Positions 1-8,603 of a DNA stretch of 30,793 nt are shown here, one piece after another. The notes beneath the pieces were generated by a model that was not told the origin of the DNA, did no database searches, and worked only from the letters and a program-made list of their open reading frames with translations. This DNA is from JBCDGH01 sp038751365 (lineage in GTDB: Bacteria > Patescibacteriota > JACMRA01): positions 1 through 30,793 of the forward strand of contig JBCDGH010000012.1 of NCBI GenBank assembly GCA_038751365.1, in the 5' to 3' direction. Position 1 is the stretch's first letter; every line of letters begins with the position of its first letter. A program made the translations under genes and the position numbers.

Positions 1-12
1 ACCTTTATATAA

Positions 13-46
13 ATTACTTTCTATAGTTTGTTGAAGTAATCTTTTT
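13..46 (+). terminator. Intrinsic terminator of a gene upstream of the window
   Basis: A perfect 7-bp inverted repeat, ATTACTT at 13-19 and AAGTAAT at 34-40, is followed at once by CTTTTTAT. The T-tract lies on the plus-strand side, so it would end a plus-strand transcript entering from the left. It could also stop the minus-strand GGDEF-like transcript, but no T-tract is seen on that side. Confidence 0.5.
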
Positions 47-53
47 ATCATAA

Positions 54-117
54 AAGCTAAATTTGGTTAGTTGTCAATCCAATTTAAGCTAAATTTGGTT
101 AGTTGTCAATCCAATTT
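54..117. repeat. Exact 32-bp tandem duplication
   Basis: The same 32 bases occur twice head to tail, at 54-85 and 86-117. Each unit begins AAGCTAAATTTGG and ends CAATCCAATTT, and contains an imperfect inverted repeat (AAATTTGG against CCAATTT) that could fold into a short hairpin. The pair sits just after the 3' end of the minus-strand gene at 146-2266. It may be a duplicated weak terminator or a replication-slippage product. There are no spacers, so it is not a CRISPR array. Confidence 0.9.
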
Positions 118-145
118 TATTGGTTTAAGTACACAACCTGTACTA

Positions 146-2266
146 CTAATTCAGATAGGACTCTTGCATATCTTTAAATTTATTAATTTTAGAATTAAGC
201 TTAAAAGTATCAACGGCCTTCATATTAGCCATACTTTTGTACTGATCCAAGTAGGCAATAACTAAATTCAAATTAGATATCCTTCGATTAGACCATTCTT
301 GAAAAGAAGTTGCCAAATTAAGCAATTCTGGCTGACTTTTGTACTGATTTACTGAATAATTTTTTCTAACTTCCAGTGATTTCTCTATCGGATATTTTTG
401 TATCAAATCCATAAGAAGATCAAAGTCAGGAATACTCATCTTCACAATTTTGTCAGAAATATTCTGAGCCCATTTTTCTTTAGCAAGATCATTGACTTTT
501 CTAAAGGTTTCGCTAGAATTCTGATTGGTTTTAAGAATACCTAATTCAATATCAATCATTGTTTTATTTTGTGTATTTGGATGTGGACTACGATAAGTCT
601 TTATTTTTGAAAACTTATCAAGGAAGTTTAGTACACTACCAGGAGCATCTTTAGTAGCAAACATATAGTTATTAGGTCCGCGCCTTCCAAAACCTATGGT
701 GGCTAATTCTTCATCAGTAAACTTTCGACCTAGTATTTCTCTAGGAGTTAGAGCAATTAATTCATCGTAAGTTGCCTTATCTTTTGGATCTGATAAATTT
801 AAATCAGGATATAAAACTTGGATTATCGTATCTCTGACTGACAGACTAATAGCCTTATCGCCTTCGACTACACTGATTCCATTTAGTCCTTTGATCTGAT
901 TATCTATAACAACTAAAGTGGAAATTTTATTTTTAATAAGCAAGCTCTCTATTAAAGACGGAGAAGCTACGACTTCACCAAAGACTGGTTCATATGTGTA
1001 CCTAATAAAACTTTCATATACCTTCCTAATAATAGCATACTTAGTGTCTTTAAGCTTGCTTTCTAGTAGTTCATTTTTCTGCGATAAATCAATACCCTTA
1101 GCCTCTAGACCTTTATTATACGCGTCTTCGAAAAGCTTGATCTGACCAAAATAGTATTGAAAAACAGGATTACAATACCACAATTTGCTATACTCTTTCA
1201 AAAAAACTTGGTCGTTTTGTGACTTTACTAAGTCTAAGTGGAAATCTCTAAGATCATTACGATGATCAATTTGATCGTTTAGCATTTTTAAGGTAGCAGG
1301 ATCTTTCAAAGTAAGTTCTAGCTCTTCCGGACTGAGTAACATTCCGTACGAAGACAAGATTTTTTCTGACAACTCTTTTGCTCGTGGATCTTTATTATCA
1401 GAAGTCTTAAATATGTCAGGATCCTTAATACCTATTCTGGTTTGTGCGATTTGACCGTCAGGCTTAGAGACTGTAACTTCAAGTTCTTGAGCCTTAGCTT
1501 GGCTTAATTTAGTAATAATTTCAAGAACATAATCTACGATCTCTTCCGAACACTTAGTTTTAACCACTATCTCGTCACCACCGTATCTAGAAAAAGAAAC
1601 ATTTATATTATCAGCATACCGACTTAGTTTCGGATCAGTATTTTTCAACTTATCAAATTCTAGTAGGGCTTGTTGAACTGCGTAGTTACCCCCTTGAATA
1701 ATTATATCGCCATTTGCCCTGCCCACACCAACTTTTTGACCATAAGTATCAGCATCTTTAACACCTTTTATATCGTAAAAACCAAAACCAATAGTCTCAC
1801 CTTCCTTCAAGTCTTGTAAATCTTGAGCAGTTTCTACAATAAAGCCTGGTCTATTCTGAGTATAGACTTTATATTTTTCAAAATCACTGATTTCAACTCC
1901 AGACCCACTTTCATAAGATTTCAAGCCAAGTTTACTCAGCACTTCAGGATCGTATGATTTAGCTACTCCAGTATCGAAAACTAAGGTTCTGAATAGGTTT
2001 GTGATTGTAGGCAATATTCTCTGCAAGAGCTTTTTATCTTTAATATCCGAATTTAAAAGAGTCTGTAACGGCTCCATAGTTTTTGCTAAAACCGTATTCT
2101 GGGCAATAAGACTTTTAAATTTGTCTAGCTCTTCACTGTTACTATTTTCCAGATATCCTAACAATAGGTTTCCAACAGAGACATCAAGGTCTAATATCTC
2201 TTTGGTTCTATCGTAATTTATATTTGGTAAATTGTTTTTTTTGTTATCTAAAGTTCGATCTAACAT
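146..2266 (-). CDS. GGDEF-domain-like protein, 706 aa
   Basis: The ATG at 2266 follows a promoter at 2298-2326 and the stop is TAG. The first ~125 residues look helical. Residues ~140-240 resemble a GGDEF (diguanylate cyclase) domain: an acidic strand FGFYDIKGVKDAD (~161-173) with the likely metal Asp at 165, an NGD at 186-188 where the family has GHxxGD, and the signature RYGGDEI at 227-233. The usual Phe of GGDEF is Ile here, and an insertion separates the two halves. Residues 260-706 are unrecognised and mostly charged and helical. No transmembrane segment or signal peptide is visible, so the protein is probably cytoplasmic. Cyclase activity is plausible because the GGDE residues are kept, but it is not certain. 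The gene stands alone, divergent from the ligase fragment. Confidence 0.7.
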   Translation of the reverse strand: MLDRTLDNKKNNLPNINYDRTKEILDLDVSVGNLLLGYLENSNSEELDKFKSLIAQNTVLAKTMEPLQTLLNSDIKDKKLLQRILPTITNLFRTLVFDTGVAKSYDPEVLSKLGLKSYESGSGVEISDFEKYKVYTQNRPGFIVETAQDLQDLKEGETIGFGFYDIKGVKDADTYGQKVGVGRANGDIIIQGGNYAVQQALLEFDKLKNTDPKLSRYADNINVSFSRYGGDEIVVKTKCSEEIVDYVLEIITKLSQAKAQELEVTVSKPDGQIAQTRIGIKDPDIFKTSDNKDPRAKELSEKILSSYGMLLSPEELELTLKDPATLKMLNDQIDHRNDLRDFHLDLVKSQNDQVFLKEYSKLWYCNPVFQYYFGQIKLFEDAYNKGLEAKGIDLSQKNELLESKLKDTKYAIIRKVYESFIRYTYEPVFGEVVASPSLIESLLIKNKISTLVVIDNQIKGLNGISVVEGDKAISLSVRDTIIQVLYPDLNLSDPKDKATYDELIALTPREILGRKFTDEELATIGFGRRGPNNYMFATKDAPGSVLNFLDKFSKIKTYRSPHPNTQNKTMIDIELGILKTNQNSSETFRKVNDLAKEKWAQNISDKIVKMSIPDFDLLMDLIQKYPIEKSLEVRKNYSVNQYKSQPELLNLATSFQEWSNRRISNLNLVIAYLDQYKSMANMKAVDTFKLNSKINKFKDMQESYLN

Positions 2267-2297
2267 TTGTTTTCTGTTTAATTTTTTGTTGCCACTA

Positions 2298-2326
2298 AGT
2301 ATACCTTACTTACTTAATATGAGCAA
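2298..2326 (-). promoter_or_regulatory. Promoter of the GGDEF-like gene
   Basis: On the minus strand there is TTGCTC (2321-2326), a 17-bp spacer, then TATACT (2298-2303). The predicted start leaves a leader of about 25 nt with no Shine-Dalgarno sequence before the ATG at 2266. The -35 box overlaps the first codons of the ligase fragment on the other strand. Confidence 0.65.
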
Positions 2327-3278
2327 AACTTTGACATTTTACTTTTTCAACAGTCTAGTACCTGAGATGACTTTCGACACGCACCAAGAAGAGCTAGATT
2401 TTTTGGACTCTATGGGTTTTTCAACCAACCCATTTAATAAAATAGCAAATAGCATAGATCAAGCCTGGGAAATAAGTCAGGAGTTATCGAAAAATAAACA
2501 GGACCTCAATTATCCTATCGACGGTTTAGTTATTAAACTAAATAATAATCATCTCGTAGAAGAGCTTGGGGTAGTCGGCAAGACACCTAGAGGTTGGTGT
2601 GCAGTTAAATTCAAAGCTGAAGAAGTGACTACTAAAATTGTTGGAGTAAGTTGGTATGTAGGAAGAACTGGTAGAATTACCCCTGTAGCTGATCTAGAAC
2701 CAGTTGAACTAGCTGGGACGACAGTGAAAAGGGCTTCTCTGCACAATTATAAAGACTTTACCGAAAAAAACTTACACCCTGGTGACACTTTGGTAATTCG
2801 AAAAGCTGGTGATATTATTCCTGAAGTAGTCCAAGTACTAACAAATCTACAACAAAGCACATCTACTTTCATAGCTCCCAGTAATTGCCCATGCTGCCAT
2901 TCAGAGCTTGTGTTTTCAGAAACAAATGTTGACTTGATATGTAAAAATCCAGATTGTCCAGACCAAGTAGTGCTTAGGTTAGCTTATTTTGCTCAAAGAA
3001 ATATCGCTAATATTACCGGTCTTTCAGAAAAACTAATTCGAAAATTTGTAGAAAAATTTGGAGTCAAAGATATCCCAGATTTATACGATTTGCCTTACCA
3101 ACAGATTCAAGAGCTCGAAGGTTTTGGTCAAAAGTCTGTAGAAAATCTAGCTAATTCAATCGAAAAATCTAAGCTGATTCCAGACTACAAATTTTTAGCT
3201 GGATTAGGGCTTGAAGGGGTAGGTCCTGAAGTAGCTAAACTTATATGCGCCCAAATAGACCAGGATGATAATACCTAA
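2319..3278 (+). pseudogene. Truncated NAD+-dependent DNA ligase (ligA fragment), 319 codons
   Basis: The product matches only the middle of LigA. It starts at the segment equivalent to E. coli LigA residue ~219 (KTLTFYFF), then has nucleotidyltransferase motif IV DGLVIKLN, the OB-fold (YVGRTGRITPVADLEPV, SLHN, RKAGDIIPEVV), a Cys4 zinc finger (NCPCC and ICKNPDCPDQ) and part of the helix-hairpin-helix domain ending near GLEGVGPEVAKL. The NAD+-binding Ia domain, the adenylated Lys of KxDG, the last HhH repeats and the BRCT domain are all missing. Full-length LigA is about 670 aa. It cannot adenylate itself, so it is probably a remnant or partial duplicate, yet 319 codons stay open. The ATG at 2319 is chosen because homology begins there. 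An expressed zinc-finger/OB/HhH protein cannot be excluded. Confidence 0.8.
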
Positions 3279-3306
3279 CCTACAAACAAAACCTTCTCAG
3301 ATTTAT

Positions 3307-4584
3307 TTACTCTTCTTTCAAAGCCTGAGTAGGCTGAATTTTAACCGCTCTCCTAGCCGGAAGTAAAGCAATAATATAACAACATACTGAGATTCCTAAT
3401 ATTGTTAGGGCACTACCTAAAAAGCTGAAACTTAAGGGTGTATAATCTTTGATACTTTGCAATGGTCCATTTAGTAAAATAGGATTTACTACTAGGCCAA
3501 TAACCCAACCAACTATAACTCCTGCTAAACTCCCCCAAAAACCCAATAAAGAAGACTCTAGTGTAATCATTGATAGCACCTGCCAATTAGTCATACCTAG
3601 AGCTTTCATCAAACCCAGCTCTTTAGTTCTCTCAATCACAGACATCAACAAAGTATTAGTCACTCCAAATAAAGAAGCAATTATTATTAATACACTAAAA
3701 GCACCTAAACCGAATTGTAGAGTATAGACTAAACCAAGCACTTCCTGACTAATATCTTCTAAAGTAATACTAAATAGACCTAAATCAGAAATTTTATTTC
3801 TCAATTTTTCTAGCTCAGAATCTGAAATATCATCATTAAAGTAAACTGTAAAAGACGTATACGAACCGGCTAAAATACTATTTGGATTATTCAGTTTTTC
3901 TAGATCTTCAACTTCCGAACGAGTCAGAACAATACTTTGAGAAGTAATTATAGTAGGTTCAAAAACAGCTTTTATTGTATAAGACCTAGTTAATTTTTCT
4001 TGATTTAAAGTTTTAAAACTCAACTCTACATTTTGATTAATTACCTCTTCGTTGCTTCCAATATCTAGAACACGAATATAACTAGTTGGTAAAATTATGT
4101 CATTTTTATCCAAATTATCCAGAGATCCAGAAACTAACTGATAAATTTCTTTATCTTCTTGATTATAATCAACTAAAGTACCAATAAATTTTTTACCATT
4201 TTCATACTGTATATATTCAGTGTCAATTGAATTAACGGGATTAGTATTAATTTTAGTAATTTCTTCAATTTTTTTAATTTTCTCTAGGTCTGTATCATCT
4301 AACAATTTTCTTCCAAGAGCATCTGCACTTCCTGCATATTCTGTAGGATCACCAAAGCCTGAGCTTTGCGCGGCAGATCTTTCAGAAGCTGTGACTAGGA
4401 GTTGATTACTTTGACCTAAAGAATTAGATAAGTTTACAATATACTTATTAGCTCCGTTACCTATAGAAAAATTGATGATAATCGTGGTAACTCCTATTAC
4501 AATAGCTAAAAGTGTAAGAACAGTCCGAGTTTTGTTTTTCCAAATGTTAGAATTTGCGGTTTTAAATAAATCTAAGATAGTCAT
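3307..4584 (-). CDS. MacB/FtsX-type ABC transporter permease, 425 aa
   Basis: This has the standard MacB/LolC-family layout. An N-terminal transmembrane helix at ~20-42 follows the opening MTILDLFKTANSNIWKNKTR. A large extracytoplasmic domain (~45-280) comes next, then three C-terminal helices in an FtsX domain containing SVIERTKELGLMKALGM and ending LLPARRAVKIQPTQALKEE. Both of those strings are family hallmarks. The gene starts 2 nt after the stop of the ATPase gene, so the two form an operon and one transporter. Such transporters act as mechanotransmitters for lipoproteins, peptides or antibiotics rather than as classical pores; the substrate here is unknown. Confidence 0.9.
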   Translation of the reverse strand: MTILDLFKTANSNIWKNKTRTVLTLLAIVIGVTTIIINFSIGNGANKYIVNLSNSLGQSNQLLVTASERSAAQSSGFGDPTEYAGSADALGRKLLDDTDLEKIKKIEEITKINTNPVNSIDTEYIQYENGKKFIGTLVDYNQEDKEIYQLVSGSLDNLDKNDIILPTSYIRVLDIGSNEEVINQNVELSFKTLNQEKLTRSYTIKAVFEPTIITSQSIVLTRSEVEDLEKLNNPNSILAGSYTSFTVYFNDDISDSELEKLRNKISDLGLFSITLEDISQEVLGLVYTLQFGLGAFSVLIIIASLFGVTNTLLMSVIERTKELGLMKALGMTNWQVLSMITLESSLLGFWGSLAGVIVGWVIGLVVNPILLNGPLQSIKDYTPLSFSFLGSALTILGISVCCYIIALLPARRAVKIQPTQALKEE

Positions 4585-4585
4585 A

Positions 4586-5257
4586 TTAATTAATTAATTT
4601 ACCATCACTGATAGTGACTTTTCTGGGGCATTTATTAGCTAATTCTTGATCGTGAGTTATGATTATCAAGCTTGTTTGCTGTTTTTGATTAAGCTTCAAA
4701 AGAAGTTCAAAAATATTAGCTGCATTTACTGAATCCAAAGCACCAGTCGGCTCGTCAGCTATAATTACTTTAGGTTCAGTTACTATAGCTCTAGCAATAG
4801 CCACTCTTTGCTTTTGTCCTCCAGATAAATTCTGAATTTTAGCGTCTATTTTATCCTCTAGACCAACATCAGCGATAGCTTTTTTAGCTAAACTCAACCT
4901 TGACTGCCTACTATACCTACTAATTTTCAGAGGTAGTAGCACATTATCTAAGACAGTAGAATTCGAAAGTAGATAGTATTGTTGAAAAATGTAACCAAAT
5001 ATATCTCTTCTTACTCTAGCAAGATTTTTACTACTAAATCTAGATACATCTTGATTATCAATAAGCAAACTACCACTAGTGGGAATGTCTAAACATCCTA
5101 ATATATGACCCAAAGTAGATTTTCCTGATCCAGACTTACCGACTACAGCTAGTATTTCTGACGGCTGTATTTTTAGATTAATCGAATCCAAGGCTTGAAA
5201 AGAGGTTTGTTTATTATTTTGGTTAAAGATTTTGGATAATTTTTTTGCTTCCAGCAT
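4586..5257 (-). CDS. ABC transporter ATPase, LolD/MacB type, 223 aa
   Basis: All nucleotide-binding motifs are present: Walker A GKSGSGKST (40-48), Q-loop IFQQYYLL, signature LSGGQKQRVAIARA, Walker B VIIADEPTGALD and switch His in IITHD. The length is usual for free-standing LolD/MacB/FtsE ATPases. It is the first gene of a two-gene operon and energises the FtsX-type permease encoded 2 nt downstream. A clear promoter at 5284-5312 leaves a leader of about 20 nt without a Shine-Dalgarno sequence. Confidence 0.93.
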   Translation of the reverse strand: MLEAKKLSKIFNQNNKQTSFQALDSINLKIQPSEILAVVGKSGSGKSTLGHILGCLDIPTSGSLLIDNQDVSRFSSKNLARVRRDIFGYIFQQYYLLSNSTVLDNVLLPLKISRYSRQSRLSLAKKAIADVGLEDKIDAKIQNLSGGQKQRVAIARAIVTEPKVIIADEPTGALDSVNAANIFELLLKLNQKQQTSLIIITHDQELANKCPRKVTISDGKLIN

Positions 5258-5283
5258 ACTGTAGTTTTAATTTTATCGGATAT

Positions 5284-5312
5284 AGTATAGGCTAAGCTTT
5301 ACCTTTATGCAA
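5284..5312 (-). promoter_or_regulatory. Promoter of the LolD/MacB-type operon
   Basis: On the minus strand there is TTGCAT (5307-5312), a 17-bp spacer and TATACT (5284-5289), about 27 bp before the ATPase ATG. Confidence 0.65.
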
Positions 5313-5329
5313 ATCAACGTTAAAAGGAT

Positions 5330-5358
5330 TATAAGAAACTATAGCTAAGGAGCTATTC
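5330..5358 (-). terminator. Terminator-like hairpin overlapping the stop of the 102-aa gene
   Basis: On the minus strand AATAGCT-CCTT-AGCTAT forms a 6-bp stem with a 4-nt loop, followed by AGTTTCTTAT. The stem includes the last codons and the TAG stop of the 102-aa gene. The T-tract is weak. Confidence 0.4.
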
Positions 5359-5653
5359 CAGATCTATTTACTCTAGATCGTGATGGCTGCGGAGTGACAC
5401 TTTGATTACTAGCACTACGTCCAAAAGCACTGTCAATAAGATTGATCTGACCTATTGCTACGAATGTAGAGAAGATAATCACCGCAATACCAATCAACTT
5501 GTATGCAAAAGTACCTGTACCAGGTCCGTATTTTTTCTCGAACCAACCCAAAAAAAGTATATGATGATTAAAATAAAAAGCATCTTTAATCAAAAATACC
5601 CCTACAACAAGACCTATAACCCCAACAATAAAGTTTGACCAACTAAAATTCAT
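5345..5653 (-). CDS. Small membrane protein of unknown function, 102 aa
   Basis: There are two hydrophobic segments, at ~9-24 (VGVIGLVVGVFLI) and ~51-69 (KLIGIAVIIFSTFVAIG). They are joined by a short loop with FLGWFEKKYGPGTGTF. A Ser/Arg-rich hydrophilic tail of about 30 residues follows. I recognise no catalytic motif; the W-E-x2-YGPGxG loop looks like a family signature but I cannot name the family. It is transcribed away from the site-2 protease gene from a promoter only 11 bp upstream of the ATG, so the leader is about 4-5 nt. Confidence 0.75.
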   Translation of the reverse strand: MNFSWSNFIVGVIGLVVGVFLIKDAFYFNHHILFLGWFEKKYGPGTGTFAYKLIGIAVIIFSTFVAIGQINLIDSAFGRSASNQSVTPQPSRSRVNRSGIAP

Positions 5654-5664
5654 AAATATAGATT

Positions 5665-5693
5665 ATTCTACGACAAGTGATGATCCTTGACAA
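5665..5693 (-). promoter_or_regulatory. Promoter of the 102-aa membrane protein gene
   Basis: On the minus strand there is TTGTCA (5688-5693), a 17-bp spacer and TAGAAT (5665-5670). A plus-strand TTGACA at 5687-5692 overlaps this -35 box, but no convincing plus-strand -10 box sits at the right distance from it. Confidence 0.6.
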
Positions 5694-5731
5694 GACACAC
5701 TACCTGAAGTTCCTATTAGTTTATATTGTAT

Positions 5732-7156
5732 ATGGACTTTATCTTTCAGGTTGTTAGCATTCTTTTTTGGTTTATAGTCATTTTAATACCGTTAGTAGCT
5801 TTTCATGAGTTAGGTCACCTATTGATGTCGCGACTCGTCGGGGTTAAGGTAATGGAGTACGGTATAGGTATACCTCCAAGGTGGTTGTATGTTCGGTGGA
5901 AAGGTATTATTTGGTCTCTAAACTATATTTTACTAGGAGGGTTTGCCCGTATATACGGTGATCATGATGCTATAGACGAGGCTCAAGAAACAGCCAAGAC
6001 TGACCAGGCTAAAGCAAAGACTGAGTACTTAGAGAATAGGCTAGCAGAATTAGTAGCTAACCAGGAAATCAAGTTTTTTTTGGAGGAAAATAATTTAGAT
6101 TATGATGGGTCTTGGCAAGGCTTTGAGAAGTCTAAATTTGCGAGAGGTACTCAAGTTTCATCCGAAAGTGAAAAAATAGCAGAATATGAAGCCTTGGTAA
6201 AACAACTAGAAACTTTGATTGAGTGGGAATTTGAAAGTAAATTAAAATCTAAAGAGGCTTTCTTTTCTAAGAATTGGTTTCAACAGACTTTGATTATATC
6301 TGGTGGAGTAATCTTTAATCTGATTGCTGCTGTAGCTTTGTTGTGGATAATGTTTACTACCACTGGCACTTTAGCTCAAAACTCTTTTCCAGAAAGTAAT
6401 ACTAGCATTAGTCAATATGCCAATATAGCCGAAAAGTCTGAATATCTAAATACTCCAAGAGTAATAGTTGATGGTGCCGCTTACAAAGCAGGTGTACGTG
6501 GAGGTGATGATTTAATTAGCTTAGCAGGTAGAGATTTAAGCAATATCCAAAGCCTTGAGGAATTTAAGGCTATTCTGAGTGACAATGAAGGTCAAGAAGT
6601 TCCGATTGTCTTTAGAAGCAATGAGACAGGAGAATTTATAGACCAAACCGTCAAGCTAGAAAAAAATGATGATGGTGATGTGTATTTGGGAGTAATAGAT
6701 GTAGGTTATAGAATAAACTATAAGGCCAAAAATATAGGTAGCGGTTTCCTCATGGCAGTTGATCAAACTTGGAATTTTTTTACTCTAAATTTTAAAGCAC
6801 TTGGAGAAGTAGTAGTTGCTTTACTACCACAAACTCAAGATAGGGCAGCTTTAGAATATGTCAGTGGCCCTCTAGCTGTAGGCAGCATTAGCTCAAACAT
6901 ATTTACCCAGTATGGATTCTCAGGTTTATTACTTCTGATGGCACTTATATCTATTAGTTTAGCTGCTTTCAATACACTACCTCTACCAGCCTTGGACGGG
7001 GGAAGACTGGTTATCATTACCTTAAATAAAGTCTTCGGTAAGCGTAACAAAAAGTGGGAAGCAATAGCTATTAGTATAACTTTCTTTGCCTTACTAGCAC
7101 TGGGTGTATTGATTGCTTTCAAGGATGTCCAGGGTATTATAGCTGGAAAATACTAA
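5732..7156 (+). CDS. rseP: Site-2 (RseP-type) intramembrane zinc metalloprotease, 474 aa
   Basis: This is a membrane-embedded metalloprotease of the M50/RIP family. The first helix carries HELGH at 25-29 (zinc His25 and His29, catalytic Glu26). The C-terminal half carries NTLPLPALDGGRL, which supplies the third zinc ligand (Asp of LDGG). A single PDZ-like domain lies between them, around GAAYKAGVRGGDDLISLAG. Four hydrophobic segments fit the family. Between the early GGFARIYGD segment and the second helix there is an extra ~90-residue charged, probably coiled-coil stretch (~80-170). The ATG at 5732 is preferred over the upstream TTG at 5726. RseP-like enzymes cleave membrane-bound anti-sigma factors or signal-peptide remnants; no anti-sigma factor is nearby. 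The length is typical apart from the insert. Confidence 0.92.
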   Translation: MDFIFQVVSILFWFIVILIPLVAFHELGHLLMSRLVGVKVMEYGIGIPPRWLYVRWKGIIWSLNYILLGGFARIYGDHDAIDEAQETAKTDQAKAKTEYLENRLAELVANQEIKFFLEENNLDYDGSWQGFEKSKFARGTQVSSESEKIAEYEALVKQLETLIEWEFESKLKSKEAFFSKNWFQQTLIISGGVIFNLIAAVALLWIMFTTTGTLAQNSFPESNTSISQYANIAEKSEYLNTPRVIVDGAAYKAGVRGGDDLISLAGRDLSNIQSLEEFKAILSDNEGQEVPIVFRSNETGEFIDQTVKLEKNDDGDVYLGVIDVGYRINYKAKNIGSGFLMAVDQTWNFFTLNFKALGEVVVALLPQTQDRAALEYVSGPLAVGSISSNIFTQYGFSGLLLLMALISISLAAFNTLPLPALDGGRLVIITLNKVFGKRNKKWEAIAISITFFALLALGVLIAFKDVQGIIAGKY

Positions 7157-7178
7157 TGAATTTTAGATAATATAGGAG

Positions 7179-7207
7179 TTGAATTATTCTAGATTGTGTG
7201 CTATGTA
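7179..7207 (+). promoter_or_regulatory. Promoter giving a leaderless transcript
   Basis: TTGAAT (7179-7184), a 17-bp spacer and TATGTA (7202-7207). The ATG at 7214 lies 6 nt after the -10 box, so transcription should begin on or next to the start codon. Confidence 0.55.
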
Positions 7208-7213
7208 TGCAAT

Positions 7214-8581
7214 ATGACAGAATTCAAAGGATTTAAGTATACTAAAAATAATAAAGAAAAGAAATCATATATTGATAGACCAAAACTTAAAGATCCAAGC
7301 AAATCCCCATTTGCAGGTCTAGACAAATTAAAGTCTGCAAAATTGAGGCAAAAAAGAATGGTAGCTTTAAAAAATAAGCCTCCAAAATATGAAGTCCTAA
7401 AGCCAACTGAGACTAAAACAGAAGGTATCTTTGAGGTAGAATCCTATATTACCAAATTAGAAGATAGTAGAGAACAAGTAGATTTTTGGAAAGTTCCACA
7501 TATATATGATGAATATTGGTCAACTTCAAATGACAATTATTCTTTGAAATTACATCACCATACTATCTCTGGTATACATGAAGATAATATAACTGGGATG
7601 ATTAACTCTTTTGGGGAGCAAAATTGTGAAAACCAAGAAACATTCAAATCTTACGCCGAGTTCAAAATTATCAATAAGGTCACTGGGGATGTTGTGAATG
7701 AATTTGGACCAAAAGAATATTTTTCTAAGCAGATGTGGGATTATAACAAGTACCATTTAAAAAATGAGATTATCTCAATAGATGAGCTTGTCGCCTTAAT
7801 TGAGCAAAGTTATGAAGCAGGCGGAAGTATTAATAATGATACTTTTAAAGAGAGGAGACATAGCCTTATCAAAGAGAAAAAAGCAAAAAAAATTTTAAAC
7901 GAATTTAGCAAAAACCATATATATAGCTCTCCTTACCAAGGATATAGCTTAGGAGGAATTAGTATCGCCAAAGTAATAAATTATTGGCTAAGTAAATTAA
8001 CAAATCCAAACGAAAATCAAAAAAATAAGATCAATAACTGGATTGATAAATACTATAATGCGATAACTAAAGATTTTCTTGAGTGTGTAAAGCAAGAAGG
8101 TTTAAAAGTCTCTGAGTATTTGAAAGCTAAAAAAGAGATCCCAAAAAACTACGACCCTGCCGGGAAGTTAGATGGATCTTCTTTTCTCGAAATTGATGGT
8201 AGAATATACTCAAATCAAATGACTTATCTATCAAAATCTCCAAGTGATTTCTTTCAATATCCAGAAGATTATATTTTGAGACAAATGGGAATTGACTTCA
8301 AACAAAAAGGCTGCGCTCTCGACTATATAGATGAATTCTATGCTTTAGTAACAAACTATGAATTCCCAAGCTTCGGTAATCAAAGGATATTTGATGATGT
8401 AACCAATGGTTATTTCAAATGGGAAGAATTTTATAATGAGATTGTAAGAAGTGGCTTAATGACTAAATTTGAATTTAATGAGCGAATTACTAATGAAGAT
8501 TCACAGTTTATAAGTAAGTTATTCAAAAGTTGCTTCGATAGTGCTGAGTTTAATCACGGTAGATATTTAGGTATTGACTAA
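7214..8581 (+). CDS. Hypothetical protein, 455 aa
   Basis: I do not recognise this protein. The ATG at 7214 (MTEFKGFKYTKN) is chosen over an upstream GTG at 7196 because the promoter places the transcript start there. The first ~70 residues are Lys-rich and look disordered. The rest is mixed helix and strand, rich in aromatic and charged residues, with SLKLHHHTISGIHEDN near 115-130 and a Tyr-rich middle (YSSPYQGYSLGG). There is no signal peptide or transmembrane helix, so it is probably cytoplasmic. It points convergently at the glycyl-tRNA synthetase genes. The base composition is like its neighbours. The His cluster might bind metal, but I have no family evidence. Confidence 0.75.
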   Translation: MTEFKGFKYTKNNKEKKSYIDRPKLKDPSKSPFAGLDKLKSAKLRQKRMVALKNKPPKYEVLKPTETKTEGIFEVESYITKLEDSREQVDFWKVPHIYDEYWSTSNDNYSLKLHHHTISGIHEDNITGMINSFGEQNCENQETFKSYAEFKIINKVTGDVVNEFGPKEYFSKQMWDYNKYHLKNEIISIDELVALIEQSYEAGGSINNDTFKERRHSLIKEKKAKKILNEFSKNHIYSSPYQGYSLGGISIAKVINYWLSKLTNPNENQKNKINNWIDKYYNAITKDFLECVKQEGLKVSEYLKAKKEIPKNYDPAGKLDGSSFLEIDGRIYSNQMTYLSKSPSDFFQYPEDYILRQMGIDFKQKGCALDYIDEFYALVTNYEFPSFGNQRIFDDVTNGYFKWEEFYNEIVRSGLMTKFEFNERITNEDSQFISKLFKSCFDSAEFNHGRYLGID

Positions 8582-8603
8582 GATTATACCTATTATTAAA
8601 AGC

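Noticed and set aside
54..117. Start of a CRISPR array
   Set aside because: Only two directly adjacent units, no spacers, and no cas gene nearby.
2232..2318. Upstream extension of the ligase fragment to 2232
   Set aside because: The 29 extra residues are hydrophobic, overlap the start and promoter of the divergent gene, and have no ligase similarity.
6835..7122. A 95-codon minus-strand ORF inside the site-2 protease gene
   Set aside because: It is antisense to a conserved region containing LDGG. No promoter or family match is seen.
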